This document shows, piece by piece, positions 52,725-62,259 of a stretch of 64,000 nt of DNA. Every line of letters begins with the position of its first letter. The stretch's first letter is position 1. Position numbers and translations under genes: made by a program. The stretch comes from Bryopsis sp. KO-2023 (Eukaryota; Chlorophyta; Ulvophyceae; Bryopsidales; Bryopsidaceae), in NCBI GenBank assembly GCA_030272585.1, contig BSYQ01000003.1, forward strand, positions 2,790,001 through 2,854,000, written 5' to 3'. The notes under the pieces are model-generated. The model saw only the letters and a list, made by a program, of their open reading frames with translations. It was not told the origin of the DNA and ran no database searches.

Positions 52725-55700
52725 CGACGCAAACGTCGTAAGCGAAATAGAGTTCGTAGGCGGCGTAGGAAGCATAGATCAAAAGTAGGTGCCTCGAAAA
52801 AGGTTAAAAGTACTCACAGCGGAAAACCTGAGGAGCGGACTAGTACACCGCGTGAAGAGAGAACAGAGACACTCTCCACATCTACCCAATCGGCACATGA
52901 CAACTGCGATTGGAAAAATGAACAGAAGGAAAGCACACCGGATGAGATGGACGCGCCTCATGCGTCATCTGCATCTCTTCCCTCTGTTAGTGAATCTGTG
53001 GGCTCATTGGAGTCGCAGAGTAGTCTACAGGAGTCCCTGCCTGCAGACGTAGACGATAGTGGGTCAGAAACAACCCAACGGTCTACCACAGAGCGAGTTA
53101 ATGTGTCAGAAGTTCGATCAACTTCATCAACCAAGGGTGACACATGCCCTCTGTTAAAAATTCAAGAAGTGCCTGTGAGAGGGTACGAAGTAAAAGCACG
53201 GATCAAGACCACGGACCTTTATGCATTCATTGATTGTGGAAGTACCGCAAACTATATCAATGATAAGGTAGCGCGTGATCTCGGGTTGTCGATTACACCA
53301 AGCTCCAAGAGAGCAATGTTGGCAAACGGAGATATCAAAGAACTGGCTGGCAGCTGTAACAACCTCCGAGTAAAGATAGGAGGGCTGAAGTGCAAAATGA
53401 AAGCGGATCTGTTCCCAGACCTTGGTTATGACCTAATATTGGGCATGCCTTGGTTGCAGAAAGAAAACCCCCGCATAGACTTTCAGCAGAATGAGATTTC
53501 AGTTTGCAAAAACAGCCAAGTGTTTCATCTCCCGTTGCGACATCCAACCCAAGAGAGTATTGAACCTGAACGAAAAGTACAGTCGATACTGCAAGAAGTG
53601 CCAGTGACTGAGTGTTCAGCTAAACGAATGATGCGTCATCTCAAAACAGAGACAGCATTCATGGTTGTAGTGCAAGAGTCTGAAGAGAAAGCTTTAGGCC
53701 AACATGAATTGCCTGACGCAATAGAGCGAACACAGCCATTCAACACTGAGGATGAGATTGGCAAACTTATTCGTTCAGACACCCCTGCCGAAATTAAAAA
53801 GGTGGTAGAAACACACCGTGGTGTGTTCCCTCGTGATTTACCCCCAGGGATCCCTCCGAAGAGAAAAGGTCATGAGTTTAAGATAGACCTGGAGGATCCA
53901 ACACCTATCCATCGTCCAATATACAAGCTTTCACCAGCAGAGCTGGATGAAGTGAAAGCACAAGTGGACTACCTTCTGGAACAGAAGAAAATCAAACCAT
54001 CCGAGTCCCCTTGGGGCGCGCCAATCCTATTTGTACCGAAAAAGGATGGAGGCTTAAGGATGTGTGTGGATTACAGGTGGATCAATAAGGTGACGGTGAA
54101 AAACCGGTATCCTTTACCCCTGCCAGAAGAATTGATGGATAGAGTGTTCAAAGCCAAAGTGTTCTCGAAGTTAGATCTGCGATCAGGCTATTGGCAATTT
54201 CCAGTAAGGCCATCTGATACAGATAAAACAGCGTTCCGCACGAGATACGGTCACTTTGAGTTTTTGGTAGCGCCTTTTGGGCTAACCAATTGCCCAGCGC
54301 AATTCCAAACTCTAGTGCAAGACCTACTCGCAGAGTTTTTAGATGAATTTGTTGTTGTCTTTATCGATGACATACTCATCTTCTCTGAAAACATGGAACA
54401 GCATGCCGAACACTTAGAGAAAGTCCTGTCGCGACTAGCAGAATATCAGCTTTTTGCTAAGGCAAGTAAAAGTGAGCTGGCTGTCGCAACAGTAGACTAT
54501 CTTGGCTACCGCATTAGCGGAAGTGGGTTAAAACCACAGGAACAAAAAGTGAAGGCAGTGAAGGAGTGGAAGGAACTACAGAGTGTTAGTGATGTACGTA
54601 GTTTCCTTGGAATGGTTTCATACTACAGAAAATTCATTCCCCAGTTTGCACATGTTGCTGGACCACTCCATGACTTAGTGAAAAAAGACCATCCCTGGAG
54701 ATGGGGACAGGTTGAGCGTGGCGCATTCAATGAACTGAAAAAGCGTTTAAGTCAAGCTCCCGTCCTTATTTTTCCAGATGCGTCACTGCCTTACACTGTG
54801 ATCACTGATGCGTCGAATGAGGCCATCGGTGCCGTGTTAACACAGGATCACGGAGAGGGGCTGCAGCCAATAGCTTACCTCTCACGTAGATTCAAGCCTG
54901 CCGAGCTTAACTATGCACCATACGACAAAGAGTTGTGTGCAATATGTTATGCGATGGTGCAGTGGAGACATTATCTAGAAGGTTGTGCGGGTGGAGTAAC
55001 AGTGTTCACTGACCACCAACCTCTGACGCATATTCTGTCGCAGAGGAACCTTTCTAGAACCCAAGCAAGATGGCTTGAGGCGGGGTACCTGACTTCGATC
55101 AACCCCAAGATCTCCTATATCAAAGGCAAGGCTAATGTGTTAGCAGATGCTCTCTCCCGCAGTGTTCCTAAGCCCGTGGAAACTGCGATGAACATTTCCA
55201 CTTGGCAAGTGCATCAAGCAAGCCAAGACGAGTGGAAACAAGCCCTCCAAGCTGATAACTCCTTGGTGAAGATATTGCGGAAGCTTGAGAGTGGCGAGGA
55301 AGTTGAGGGATATTTCCTCAGAGAGGGAATACTCTGGACGGTCCCAAAGAGAGGGTTAGTCGAGAAAGTGGTGGTTCCTAAAGGCCAGCGCAATAAGATC
55401 ATGAAGGAGTGCCATGAGACACCTTCAGCAGGCCATACAGGACCAGCGCGAACAGGAGAAATCCTAGCGCGGCGATATTGGTGGAAGGGGTGGATGAATG
55501 AGTTGAAGGCATTTGTGCGCGAATGCCCTGTGTGCCAACAAATAAAGGCTGACACACAGAAGCCTATGGGCTTACTTCAACCCCTGCCAATACCTGAGCG
55601 GAAGTGGGAGCAGATTACCACTGACTTGGTGACAGATCTACCAGCATCCAATGGGTTTAGTGCTGTAGCTGTCTTTGTCGATAGACTTACCAAGTTTGTG

Positions 55701-56687
55701 CATTTCGCCCCATGTACTAAAGAGATTACCGCTGCAGGATACGCCCAACTTTTTATCGAACATGTTTACCGCAACCATGGCCTACCTAAAGTGATTGTGT
55801 CTGATAGAGACCCTCGCTTTACCAGCAAGTTCTGGCAGACGCTTTTTAAAGCTCTGGGTACAGAGATTCGTATGAGTACAGCTTACCACCCTCAGACGGA
55901 TGGGCAGAGTGAGGTTACCATACGTACTCTGGAAAATTTCTTAAGGCCATATGCTGAGAGGTATCCCCATAAGTGGGTTGAGTATTTACCTACAGCAGAG
56001 TTTGCAGCAAACAATGCGGTGAATGCGAGTACAGGGTTCGCACCTGCATATTTGATGTATGGGTATCATCCAGAAACACCAAACATTGATGGGACGGCAA
56101 CGCAATTTCAAGTGGAAGCAGTTAAGACTATGGTAGCACGGATGGCACAGGACTTAGATACCGCAAAAGCATATTACTCTAGAGCCCAACACAGAATGTG
56201 TGTGAGTGCAAACAAGAAGAGGAAAGATATTGCTTTTGAGAAAGGGGATAAAGTCCTGATAAAAAGCCGTTTTATTCCGTTGGCTGCTTTGAACAAAGTG
56301 AGTCCCAAACTGCGCCGTCGATTTGTGGGTCCCTTTGAAATTGTGGAGAAAATATCAAAGGTGGCTTACAGAGTTCAACTTCCGGAAACATGGCTCATTC
56401 ACCCAGTGTTTCATGTTTCTAAGTTCAAGCGTTATCACGCCTCGAGTGATAACAGCAGGCAGATACAACCTCCAGAAGGAGAGTTGATTGGTAGCGAAGT
56501 AGAGTATGAGGTCGAAAATATCCTAAGGGCTAGAGGTAAACGCAATCGTGAATACCTAGTGCTGTGGAAAGGATACGATCTACTTGACGCTACTTGGGAA
56601 CCTGAAGCTAATCTGGTTAACGCACCAGATATACTTCGCGCATTTAAAGAGAAAGAAAGAAAAGAGTTGCAGAAAGGAAGAGAATAG
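52671..56687 (+). CDS. pol: Pol polyprotein (PR-RT-RH-IN-chromodomain)
   Basis: Open from the frameshift site to TAG 56685-56687. The first ATG is at 52947, and the residues here are counted from it (1246). A basic linker precedes it. Protease active site FIDCGST at D96. RT palm FIDD 472-475. RNase H TDAS at D621. Integrase zinc domain H823, H830, C860, C863, then a D-D-E core (TTDLVTDL, SDRDPRF, HPQTDGQSE). Chromodomain ~1184-1240 (YEVENILRARGKRNREY, LVLWKGY). It processes, copies and integrates the element. The chromodomain places it among chromoviruses and may direct integration to marked chromatin. Confidence 0.93.
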   Translation, partial: KKNVKLTARQETASSEPGRRKRRKRNRVRRRRRKHRSKVGASKKVKSTHSGKPEERTSTPREERTETLSTSTQSAHDNCDWKNEQKESTPDEMDAPHASSASLPSVSESVGSLESQSSLQESLPADVDDSGSETTQRSTTERVNVSEVRSTSSTKGDTCPLLKIQEVPVRGYEVKARIKTTDLYAFIDCGSTANYINDKVARDLGLSITPSSKRAMLANGDIKELAGSCNNLRVKIGGLKCKMKADLFPDLGYDLILGMPWLQKENPRIDFQQNEISVCKNSQVFHLPLRHPTQESIEPERKVQSILQEVPVTECSAKRMMRHLKTETAFMVVVQESEEKALGQHELPDAIERTQPFNTEDEIGKLIRSDTPAEIKKVVETHRGVFPRDLPPGIPPKRKGHEFKIDLEDPTPIHRPIYKLSPAELDEVKAQVDYLLEQKKIKPSESPWGAPILFVPKKDGGLRMCVDYRWINKVTVKNRYPLPLPEELMDRVFKAKVFSKLDLRSGYWQFPVRPSDTDKTAFRTRYGHFEFLVAPFGLTNCPAQFQTLVQDLLAEFLDEFVVVFIDDILIFSENMEQHAEHLEKVLSRLAEYQLFAKASKSELAVATVDYLGYRISGSGLKPQEQKVKAVKEWKELQSVSDVRSFLGMVSYYRKFIPQFAHVAGPLHDLVKKDHPWRWGQVERGAFNELKKRLSQAPVLIFPDASLPYTVITDASNEAIGAVLTQDHGEGLQPIAYLSRRFKPAELNYAPYDKELCAICYAMVQWRHYLEGCAGGVTVFTDHQPLTHILSQRNLSRTQARWLEAGYLTSINPKISYIKGKANVLADALSRSVPKPVETAMNISTWQVHQASQDEWKQALQADNSLVKILRKLESGEEVEGYFLREGILWTVPKRGLVEKVVVPKGQRNKIMKECHETPSAGHTGPARTGEILARRYWWKGWMNELKAFVRECPVCQQIKADTQKPMGLLQPLPIPERKWEQITTDLVTDLPASNGFSAVAVFVDRLTKFVHFAPCTKEITAAGYAQLFIEHVYRNHGLPKVIVSDRDPRFTSKFWQTLFKALGTEIRMSTAYHPQTDGQSEVTIRTLENFLRPYAERYPHKWVEYLPTAEFAANNAVNASTGFAPAYLMYGYHPETPNIDGTATQFQVEAVKTMVARMAQDLDTAKAYYSRAQHRMCVSANKKRKDIAFEKGDKVLIKSRFIPLAALNKVSPKLRRRFVGPFEIVEKISKVAYRVQLPETWLIHPVFHVSKFKRYHASSDNSRQIQPPEGELIGSEVEYEVENILRARGKRNREYLVLWKGYDLLDATWEPEANLVNAPDILRAFKEKERKELQKGRE

Positions 56688-57137
56688 GGAAGCAGAGTGT
56701 TTGATGGCTGAGGTGGAACTCCTTATAGCAAGGGGGCGCGAAAAAGGATACCTTAGAAAAACTCTGTCGACTTCCAAACCAACTCTTTAACTTTAATGCG
56801 TTAGGTGCCTAAGTTATTTGGCTGGCGCAGTAAGTGTAGCTTCAGTAGTACTTTAGAAACCGGGCAAACGATGTCACATTCGAGATAGTGTGGTTGTTCC
56901 GAGAAAACCCCTATCAAGTGACGTGTTGAGGTGGTCTTGACGAGACTCCAACCGAGCAAAACGTTGGTGTCTCACCCCAATAACCCAACGAGGAAAGTGT
57001 ACGAGTCACCCAGCCTTATAAGCGCAGCCCTCGAACCATTTTGCCCTAGTGTTTGTGTAAACGGAGCGAGCTCCTGAGTGAAAAAGAGTCTAAAGACGCA
57101 CAAACCGTTGTTTATATCTTTCTTTCCGACAAACATA
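56688..57137 (+). promoter_or_regulatory. Spacer between pol and ORF3 with TATA-like box
   Basis: 450 bp without an ORF. ccttataagcg at 57014-57024 could serve as a TATA box for a separate ORF3 transcript, with the ATG ~115 bp downstream. Alternatively ORF3 is reached by splicing; I see no decisive splice pair. Confidence 0.35.
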
Positions 57138-58952
57138 ATGGCTGCCGATACACCCGCCGCAATTATTGCGAGGTTGGAAGCGGAGGTAGCTCAAAAAGAA
57201 GAGGAGCTGCAGCACTTTACGTCGACCGCAGAGGAAGTGCTGCAGAACAATGAGGCCTTAACCCGGCAGCTCTCAGAGTTGAGTGACCGGACGAAAGCAG
57301 CTGAGGCTGCGAAGGAGGCAGCGGAGAAAGCCAAGGAAAAGGCGGAGGCGGAAAAGAAAGAAGCGGAGGACAAGACCAAGGTCTTGGAAGAAAAATTGGA
57401 AGCCATGAAGCTGAAAAAGCAAAGGTTCCAATCTCACATGATGGCTAACCATCGTGAGAATGACCTCCGTAAACAAGCTCTCGGGGGAATGGTGGATCGA
57501 TTTACCGCGGTAGAGGAAACGCTGCAGCGAGCTGTAGCAACCGCGTGGAGTGCAGCAGCCAACAATCTTAAGAAGGAATTGGCAGAACAAGAGCTGCAGA
57601 TCGATTTGCTGGGAGAGTCCCTCAGAGACGGCTCTGAAAAACTTCAAGTGCAGAGCGAAACAACGGACAAGATGCTGCGTTTGAACCCGGCGGTACCAGC
57701 ACCACGGGTACGCGAAGAACTGGATCGCCAAGTCCAAGTTCTGTTGTCAAACGCAACACTTGATCTGGAACCGTCCAAGGACGATGATGCGGGAGGCTCA
57801 AGCAAGGGCAAGGGGAAAGGGAAAAACAAACGCCCAAGCTCGCCGTGTAGGGATGAAGATCCACACGGAAAGAGAAGGCGAGAGGACGGTGACGATGAAG
57901 GTGGTGAGCCACCGAGGGATCGTATGCCTGGAGATGCAGCAAGAGCCAACTTGTTACTCAAGTTAAAGGCTGCCGCATTAAAGACTCCAGCACCCTCACA
58001 ACCAGCGCCAACAGTTCAGACTCCCGGAGATGAGGCTACCGCAATAGCACCGGGGGAGGACTTATTCGACATGAGAGAGGAGGAGCTTTTGGACTTGGAT
58101 TTTAACGAAGAAATTGACTTCGGCAGTCCACCTCCTAGGCTCGAAGGTCCTAGTTCTGAACTGGAGGACGGGGAAATAAGGAATGATGAAGGGCCAAGCC
58201 AGGTGACAGAGGTTCAGCGTGCGGTCCATCCACCGTTGGAGTTAGCTCCAACAGAAGCAGCACTTCGGGCTTTCCGAGAAAAGGTTAAGCTCAGAAGACT
58301 AAGGGCGGCTGCTCAGGACAAAGTGGATGCTGCACCCAGCGAAGTGAACCTGTCACGGGAGGATATCGAGGAGGCTTGCAACCCCATCACTGCGTCAGAG
58401 AAATGGCCGAAGGTCCAATATACTAACCCCAGGGACCGAGCCTTGCAAAATTACCGCGGCAACCGGCACTTTCACGAGTTGCCCATGTGCATTTGGTGCG
58501 GGAGAAGCCCAATGCAAGCAAGTGCTCAGCGGCTGACGCAGAAGAAGTATTCCGTCCTTCCTTGTGGGTATCACCTCGTGTGTGATGCTCACTGGTTGGC
58601 ATACTCGATGCTGGGGCGCATCGTCACGGCGGTCCAAAAAGTCGCGGAAGTGGACAACAAGTCCATCGCCACCGTCTCCCCATTCTCTCTACCTGCCCAT
58701 ATGTTGAAGCTGACACGCTCGACGTTCGAAGAAATCCCTCCGTTCCCAGCTGAGCACGAGAAGTTGCCACACTGCAACATGTGTGTGAAGCGGCAGCTCA
58801 AGGTGTCCGGCATCACAAGGGATCTGCCATTCCTTAAGTCCAAGAGGGTGGCTGCCGCATTTGATCCCTGTGTCCGGTATCGTGCAGTGCAGCAAGCGCA
58901 TGCGCAGGAGCAGCGTGCTATTCAGCAAGCGCAAGCGCCGGAACAGCGTTAA
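57138..58952 (+). CDS. Additional ORF3 of the Ty3/gypsy element (unknown)
   Basis: 604 codons, ATG 57138 (acataATGG) to TAA 58950-58952, same strand as pol, in the position an env gene has in other retroelements. Residues ~8-115 are a strong Ala/Glu/Lys coiled coil. The middle is acidic and low-complexity with a basic patch (GKGKGKNKRP). The C-terminal third has a Cys/His set C451-X2-C454, C476-X2-H479-X2-C482-X2-H485 and C546-X2-C549, which could be a RING-like or other zinc-binding fold. No signal peptide or membrane segment, so not an envelope protein. Not recognised; possibly host-interaction or nucleic-acid binding. Confidence 0.75.
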   Translation: MAADTPAAIIARLEAEVAQKEEELQHFTSTAEEVLQNNEALTRQLSELSDRTKAAEAAKEAAEKAKEKAEAEKKEAEDKTKVLEEKLEAMKLKKQRFQSHMMANHRENDLRKQALGGMVDRFTAVEETLQRAVATAWSAAANNLKKELAEQELQIDLLGESLRDGSEKLQVQSETTDKMLRLNPAVPAPRVREELDRQVQVLLSNATLDLEPSKDDDAGGSSKGKGKGKNKRPSSPCRDEDPHGKRRREDGDDEGGEPPRDRMPGDAARANLLLKLKAAALKTPAPSQPAPTVQTPGDEATAIAPGEDLFDMREEELLDLDFNEEIDFGSPPPRLEGPSSELEDGEIRNDEGPSQVTEVQRAVHPPLELAPTEAALRAFREKVKLRRLRAAAQDKVDAAPSEVNLSREDIEEACNPITASEKWPKVQYTNPRDRALQNYRGNRHFHELPMCIWCGRSPMQASAQRLTQKKYSVLPCGYHLVCDAHWLAYSMLGRIVTAVQKVAEVDNKSIATVSPFSLPAHMLKLTRSTFEEIPPFPAEHEKLPHCNMCVKRQLKVSGITRDLPFLKSKRVAAAFDPCVRYRAVQQAHAQEQRAIQQAQAPEQR

Positions 58953-59135
58953 GGAGGAGGGAAAAGGAGTTATCGTCGACCAAGTGTGTGCGTGCAGCAG
59001 CTGTCAGAGACGTCAGAGCAAGAGACAGGTCCAAGACAGTTGGATGTGGGTATGGGAGTGGGTGAGTTTTGTGTTTGTGTTTTTGTGTTTTTGTTTTTCT
59101 TTGTGTTTTGGTGTGCGTGGGCGCCCACTTTTTGC

Positions 59136-59147
59136 GGGGGGGGCGTA
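59136..59147 (+). other. Possible polypurine tract
   Basis: A run of eight G bases (59136-59143) directly before the 3' LTR, in the place where plus-strand priming occurs. It is interrupted by cgta before TGTTAG, so the assignment is weak. Confidence 0.35.
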
Positions 59148-59569
59148 TGTTAGTCTTTTAGCGCTATACGAGGTAGTTTGGGATAGAGCCGAGGGTGGCT
59201 GACGCATGCGGGTTCGCGAGTAAGACAGATTAGACCCAGAGTTTGGGGCATGCGTCAGCGTACTACACTTAGGGGTACTTAAGAGGCCCACTCGTTGTTT
59301 TGACGTTCACTTTATTTTGTAAGAACTCGGGATTCGTGGGATTGGTGTGTTCCCGCTTGTGTGTGTGTTTGTGTGTGTGTGTGTTAAGTGTTTGCCTGAC
59401 GCAATCACTTCCCAACCCAAGTGCTCTAGTAGCGTTCACAACCGCGCTAGCTAGAGAGTTGTCTAAACCAACAAACCCCACAAGTATACTTGCGTTAGCC
59501 AGCAAGTTATCACGAATCCAATCAACACAGCCGACCACTATTGCGTCACCCACAAGCTTCACTATCAAT
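59148..59569 (+). mobile_element. 3' LTR of the Ty3/gypsy element
   Basis: 422 bp, same ends as the 5' LTR, two substitutions. It abuts a DIRS-like RT fragment at 59570. Confidence 0.9.
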
Positions 59570-60865
59570 CGTGGTCTTCTCGGGAGACAGCTGCTCCCAA
59601 TACCGCAGTGCTGCGATGGCAGGCCGTGAAACCTGCACTCTGGTGCTCCAGTTCTTCTTGCCTTTGAGACAATCGTACAGGTGGCGCAGCCAGAACCTCG
59701 TTCCTTTGATTGCGGGGGTGCATGACTGGGCGAAACCCAGAAAAGAGGCCAGCTTCCTGGCCGGGATGCGGCGACCACTCCTGAGGATCTGCAGTCTCAG
59801 GGTAAGAGCATGTTTTCGAAGGCGCTCCAGCCTGTGTGGTGGGAGCACAAACAACGCTGCCTTGCTGTCAACGAGGAACCCCAAATGTTGCAGGTTCTGG
59901 CAGGGATCCCACACACACTTGGAGTCCTTCCACGATATCCCCATCTGATCGAATATTCCTCTGATGATTCGACCAAAAATTCTCAACTCTGCAGCCGAGG
60001 AATGCATGCAGAGAAAATCATCCAAGTACCACGTCAATCTCACTCTCTTCTCGTTTCTATAACGCTTCCAGTACTCGTACAAAAAATCATCCGTTCCCTC
60101 TTTTTTCATTTCTTTTATCATCCCTGGGTTTCTCAAAAACCTGACCAAATTCTTAATCAAATCACAATAAATTTTCGGCGAACCCCTGAATCCAAACGGC
60201 AACACCTCGCATTGGAAACGCTCACCATCCACTTCGAATTGAAAGAATTTCTTATGATCTGGATGAATCTCGACGTGAAAAAAGGCGTCCTTCAAATCGA
60301 ACTTAATCAAAAAATCGTTCTGGCGCAGCATATGAGGCAACGAGCGCAAATCCTCGTAATGCACAGGGTAGGGCAACACCTGTGCATTTAAAGGCCTCAA
60401 GTCTATTATCAGACGCTGCCCAGTTCTATTCCCAAATTCATCCTTTTTGGGTACCAAAAATGATCGGCTGACATGAGCCGATTTATCAGGATTATCCACG
60501 ATGCTAATTGCACCCTTCTCTAGATAATCCTTTCTGATTTCCTTCCATTCTTTTCTTTGAGTTTCAGACTTAAGAAAAGAACCACCGAACTGCTGGGTTC
60601 GTGGTGTACCGTCAAATCGCACTTTGACACCCCCTGATATGATTCGCAGTACCTCTTGCGATGTACCAATTCTCCGCCACTGACCCCCATTCCGTCGTAC
60701 TTTCAACGCCGTCCACTGTGCCGACAGGTCCTCCAGTCCCTGTGTCGTCGAGTCCAGGTCATCTCCCATGGACCCTGTCGTCCTATTTTCGTTCCTCTTT
60801 TCCTTGGTGAGCGCCCTCGTCTGCTTTTGATCCTGTATTGCCGTTTCTTCACAGCACGCGGATCA
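59570..60865 (-). pseudogene. DIRS-like reverse transcriptase fragment
   Basis: Minus-strand frame open from a stop at ~60866 (first ATG 60769) to the LTR junction at 59570. RT motifs appear in order: FLVPKKDEFG, IIDLRPLNAQ, FDLKDAFFHVEI, LPFGFRGSPKIY, WYLDDFLC (catalytic YLDD) and LQHLGF, followed by a conserved ARKLASFLGFAQS block. Spacing and motif style resemble DIRS/Ngaro tyrosine-recombinase elements. RNase H, methyltransferase and recombinase regions that should follow are missing. The neighbouring gypsy LTR marks the break, but the other half is not on its far side. Confidence 0.6.
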
Positions 60866-61442
60866 GGCAGTACAAACCCTAGCTTTTGGCCCCATCACTT
60901 GGCGCACCAGAGCAGGGTTTTGGCGCAGCACAGCGCTGGGAGCGAACAGCAGGCACCGTGGACGTGGTTTTAGGCGGGACAGCAGCTGTGAATTGTCGAT
61001 ATGACCGTTCAAAAACGACCCCTTCCCGAATTCGCCGATGTAGTGCCCCAGGCTGCGACCAGGTGAGTGTTGTGCGTGTTGACGATCCTCTTCCAGAGAG
61101 TGTCGCTCCACACACTGAGATCTCCTTACAAGGAGCCAGCAAAAGGTTGCTGGGCTGCTCGAAGAGCAGAAAAGTGGTTAGCAAAACAAATGGCCCGCTT
61201 ATATCCTTGCTGTGCAGCACTACAGTCGTACAGCGTTGCTGTGCTGTGCATTGTAATGCTGCAATCAGAACCGCACAAACTAAATGTCTGACTGCCACCC
61301 TGGCAGCACCAGAACCACCGAATATGCCCATCAAATCCTGACCACTCAAACGAGTACAGCTAAGCCGAGTACCTCCACAACCACGAAACTACCCGCCCTG
61401 TGCCCAACTGCCGCATAAACTTTTCAACTGACGTTGAAGCCA
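60866..61442. other. Unassigned segment upstream of the DIRS-like RT
   Basis: Probably leader or gag region of the DIRS-like element, but no frame is convincing. It holds a 35-bp sequence (61163-61197) identical to 49199-49233, and ctgtg repeats similar in composition to the LINE 5' UTR. Confidence 0.35.
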
Positions 61443-61617
61443 TGATGGGGAAGTTGATGTTCTTTGTTGTTTGCTCTGTTTGTTGGGCGCTCGCTATGGT
61501 TTTCTGAGTTGGAAGCGACCGATTCTTGTGTTTGGTTTTATGTTTTGACGTTTGGGCTCTTTCTTGAGTTTCGATTGGGGATTTCTGGTTTCAGAGACGT
61601 TGGAGATCTTTTTTTGT
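61443..61617 (+). mobile_element. LINE-A 3' UTR fragment (continuation of U8)
   Basis: Resumes exactly where the LINE-A at 48931 stops (gatggggaagttgatg), has the gctatgg variant, and ends at gatctttttttgt, short of the hairpin. It marks the far side of the 12.5-kb interruption and the visible end of the array. Confidence 0.8.
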
Positions 61618-61845
61618 GATACGAGGTGACGAGGTTAGTGTCTAGATGTCCCATCGGTGGGTGTGTCACTGTAGAGTAAGGGGTTAGTGTGTTGTGGACG
61701 GTACTTAAAGGGTTGTATTTTTGACATTGTGTAACCTTTGGGGCTGGGTTTGCTATTGTGTTGTGTTCCCACGTTCTACCCTCCTCCACTTGGAGGAGGG
61801 CCCCTATCTACCCTTCCCCCTCTGGGGGAAGGGCCCCTATCATTT
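61618..61845 (+). mobile_element. LTR remnant related to the Ty3/gypsy LTR
   Basis: Shares scattered blocks with the 49473 LTR in the same order (atacgaggt, ggtacttaa, tttttgacatt), and ends at a primer-binding site of the same type. It has two perfect hairpins just before the site: CTCCTCC-ACTT-GGAGGAG (61781-61798) and CTTCCCCC-TCT-GGGGGAAG (61813-61831), each followed by ggcccctatc. Confidence 0.6.
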
Positions 61846-62200
61846 TGGTTTCGGAGCTTGGGCGTCCCTAAACGACGAGGACGAACGACCCTGTAGGAGG
61901 AGCCACCTGACGACGAAAAAGTCAGTGGCTAGGTTAAGTGCCTATCAAGAGGGGATGGGCAAGGAGTGATGGCACCAAAGGGGGTGGTGTTAGGTGGGAT
62001 CGAAGGAGTGCGAGTGCACGCGACGAGTTCGTGAGCACCAGGGCGGTTAGGGTTGAGGCACGAAAAAGGAAACGAAAAGGAACCCGTCGCAGGGAGAGAT
62101 CTAAGGGTCAGATCGACAGAAATCTTCAGGTGACCTTGTGACTGGTAACCTAAAGGACAGCACAGTGGTCGAAAAGAGTTCGAAACAGGTCGAAAGAGCT
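61846..62200 (+). other. Primer-binding site and leader of the LTR remnant
   Basis: TGGTTTCGGAGCTTGGG at 61846 followed by a purine-rich leader with no gag ORF. It resembles the untranslated leader of an LTR element. No matching body or second LTR is in the window. Confidence 0.45.
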
Positions 62201-62259
62201 TGAACAGCAGTGGAAGAAAAGCTGAGAGCTTAAGTTTCCCTAAGACAGAGTTAAAGGAA

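Larger units (their letters stand above)
49473..59569 (+). mobile_element. Ty3/gypsy chromovirus-like retrotransposon, intact
   Basis: 10.1-kb element: LTR, primer-binding site, gag, pol (protease, RT, RNase H, integrase, chromodomain), an additional ORF, LTR. All ORFs are open and the LTRs are 99.5% identical, so insertion is recent. The flanks come from two different elements and share no duplication. Confidence 0.9.

Noticed and set aside
57138..58952. env gene
   Set aside because: No signal peptide, transmembrane segment or cleavage site; composition is coiled coil and charged.
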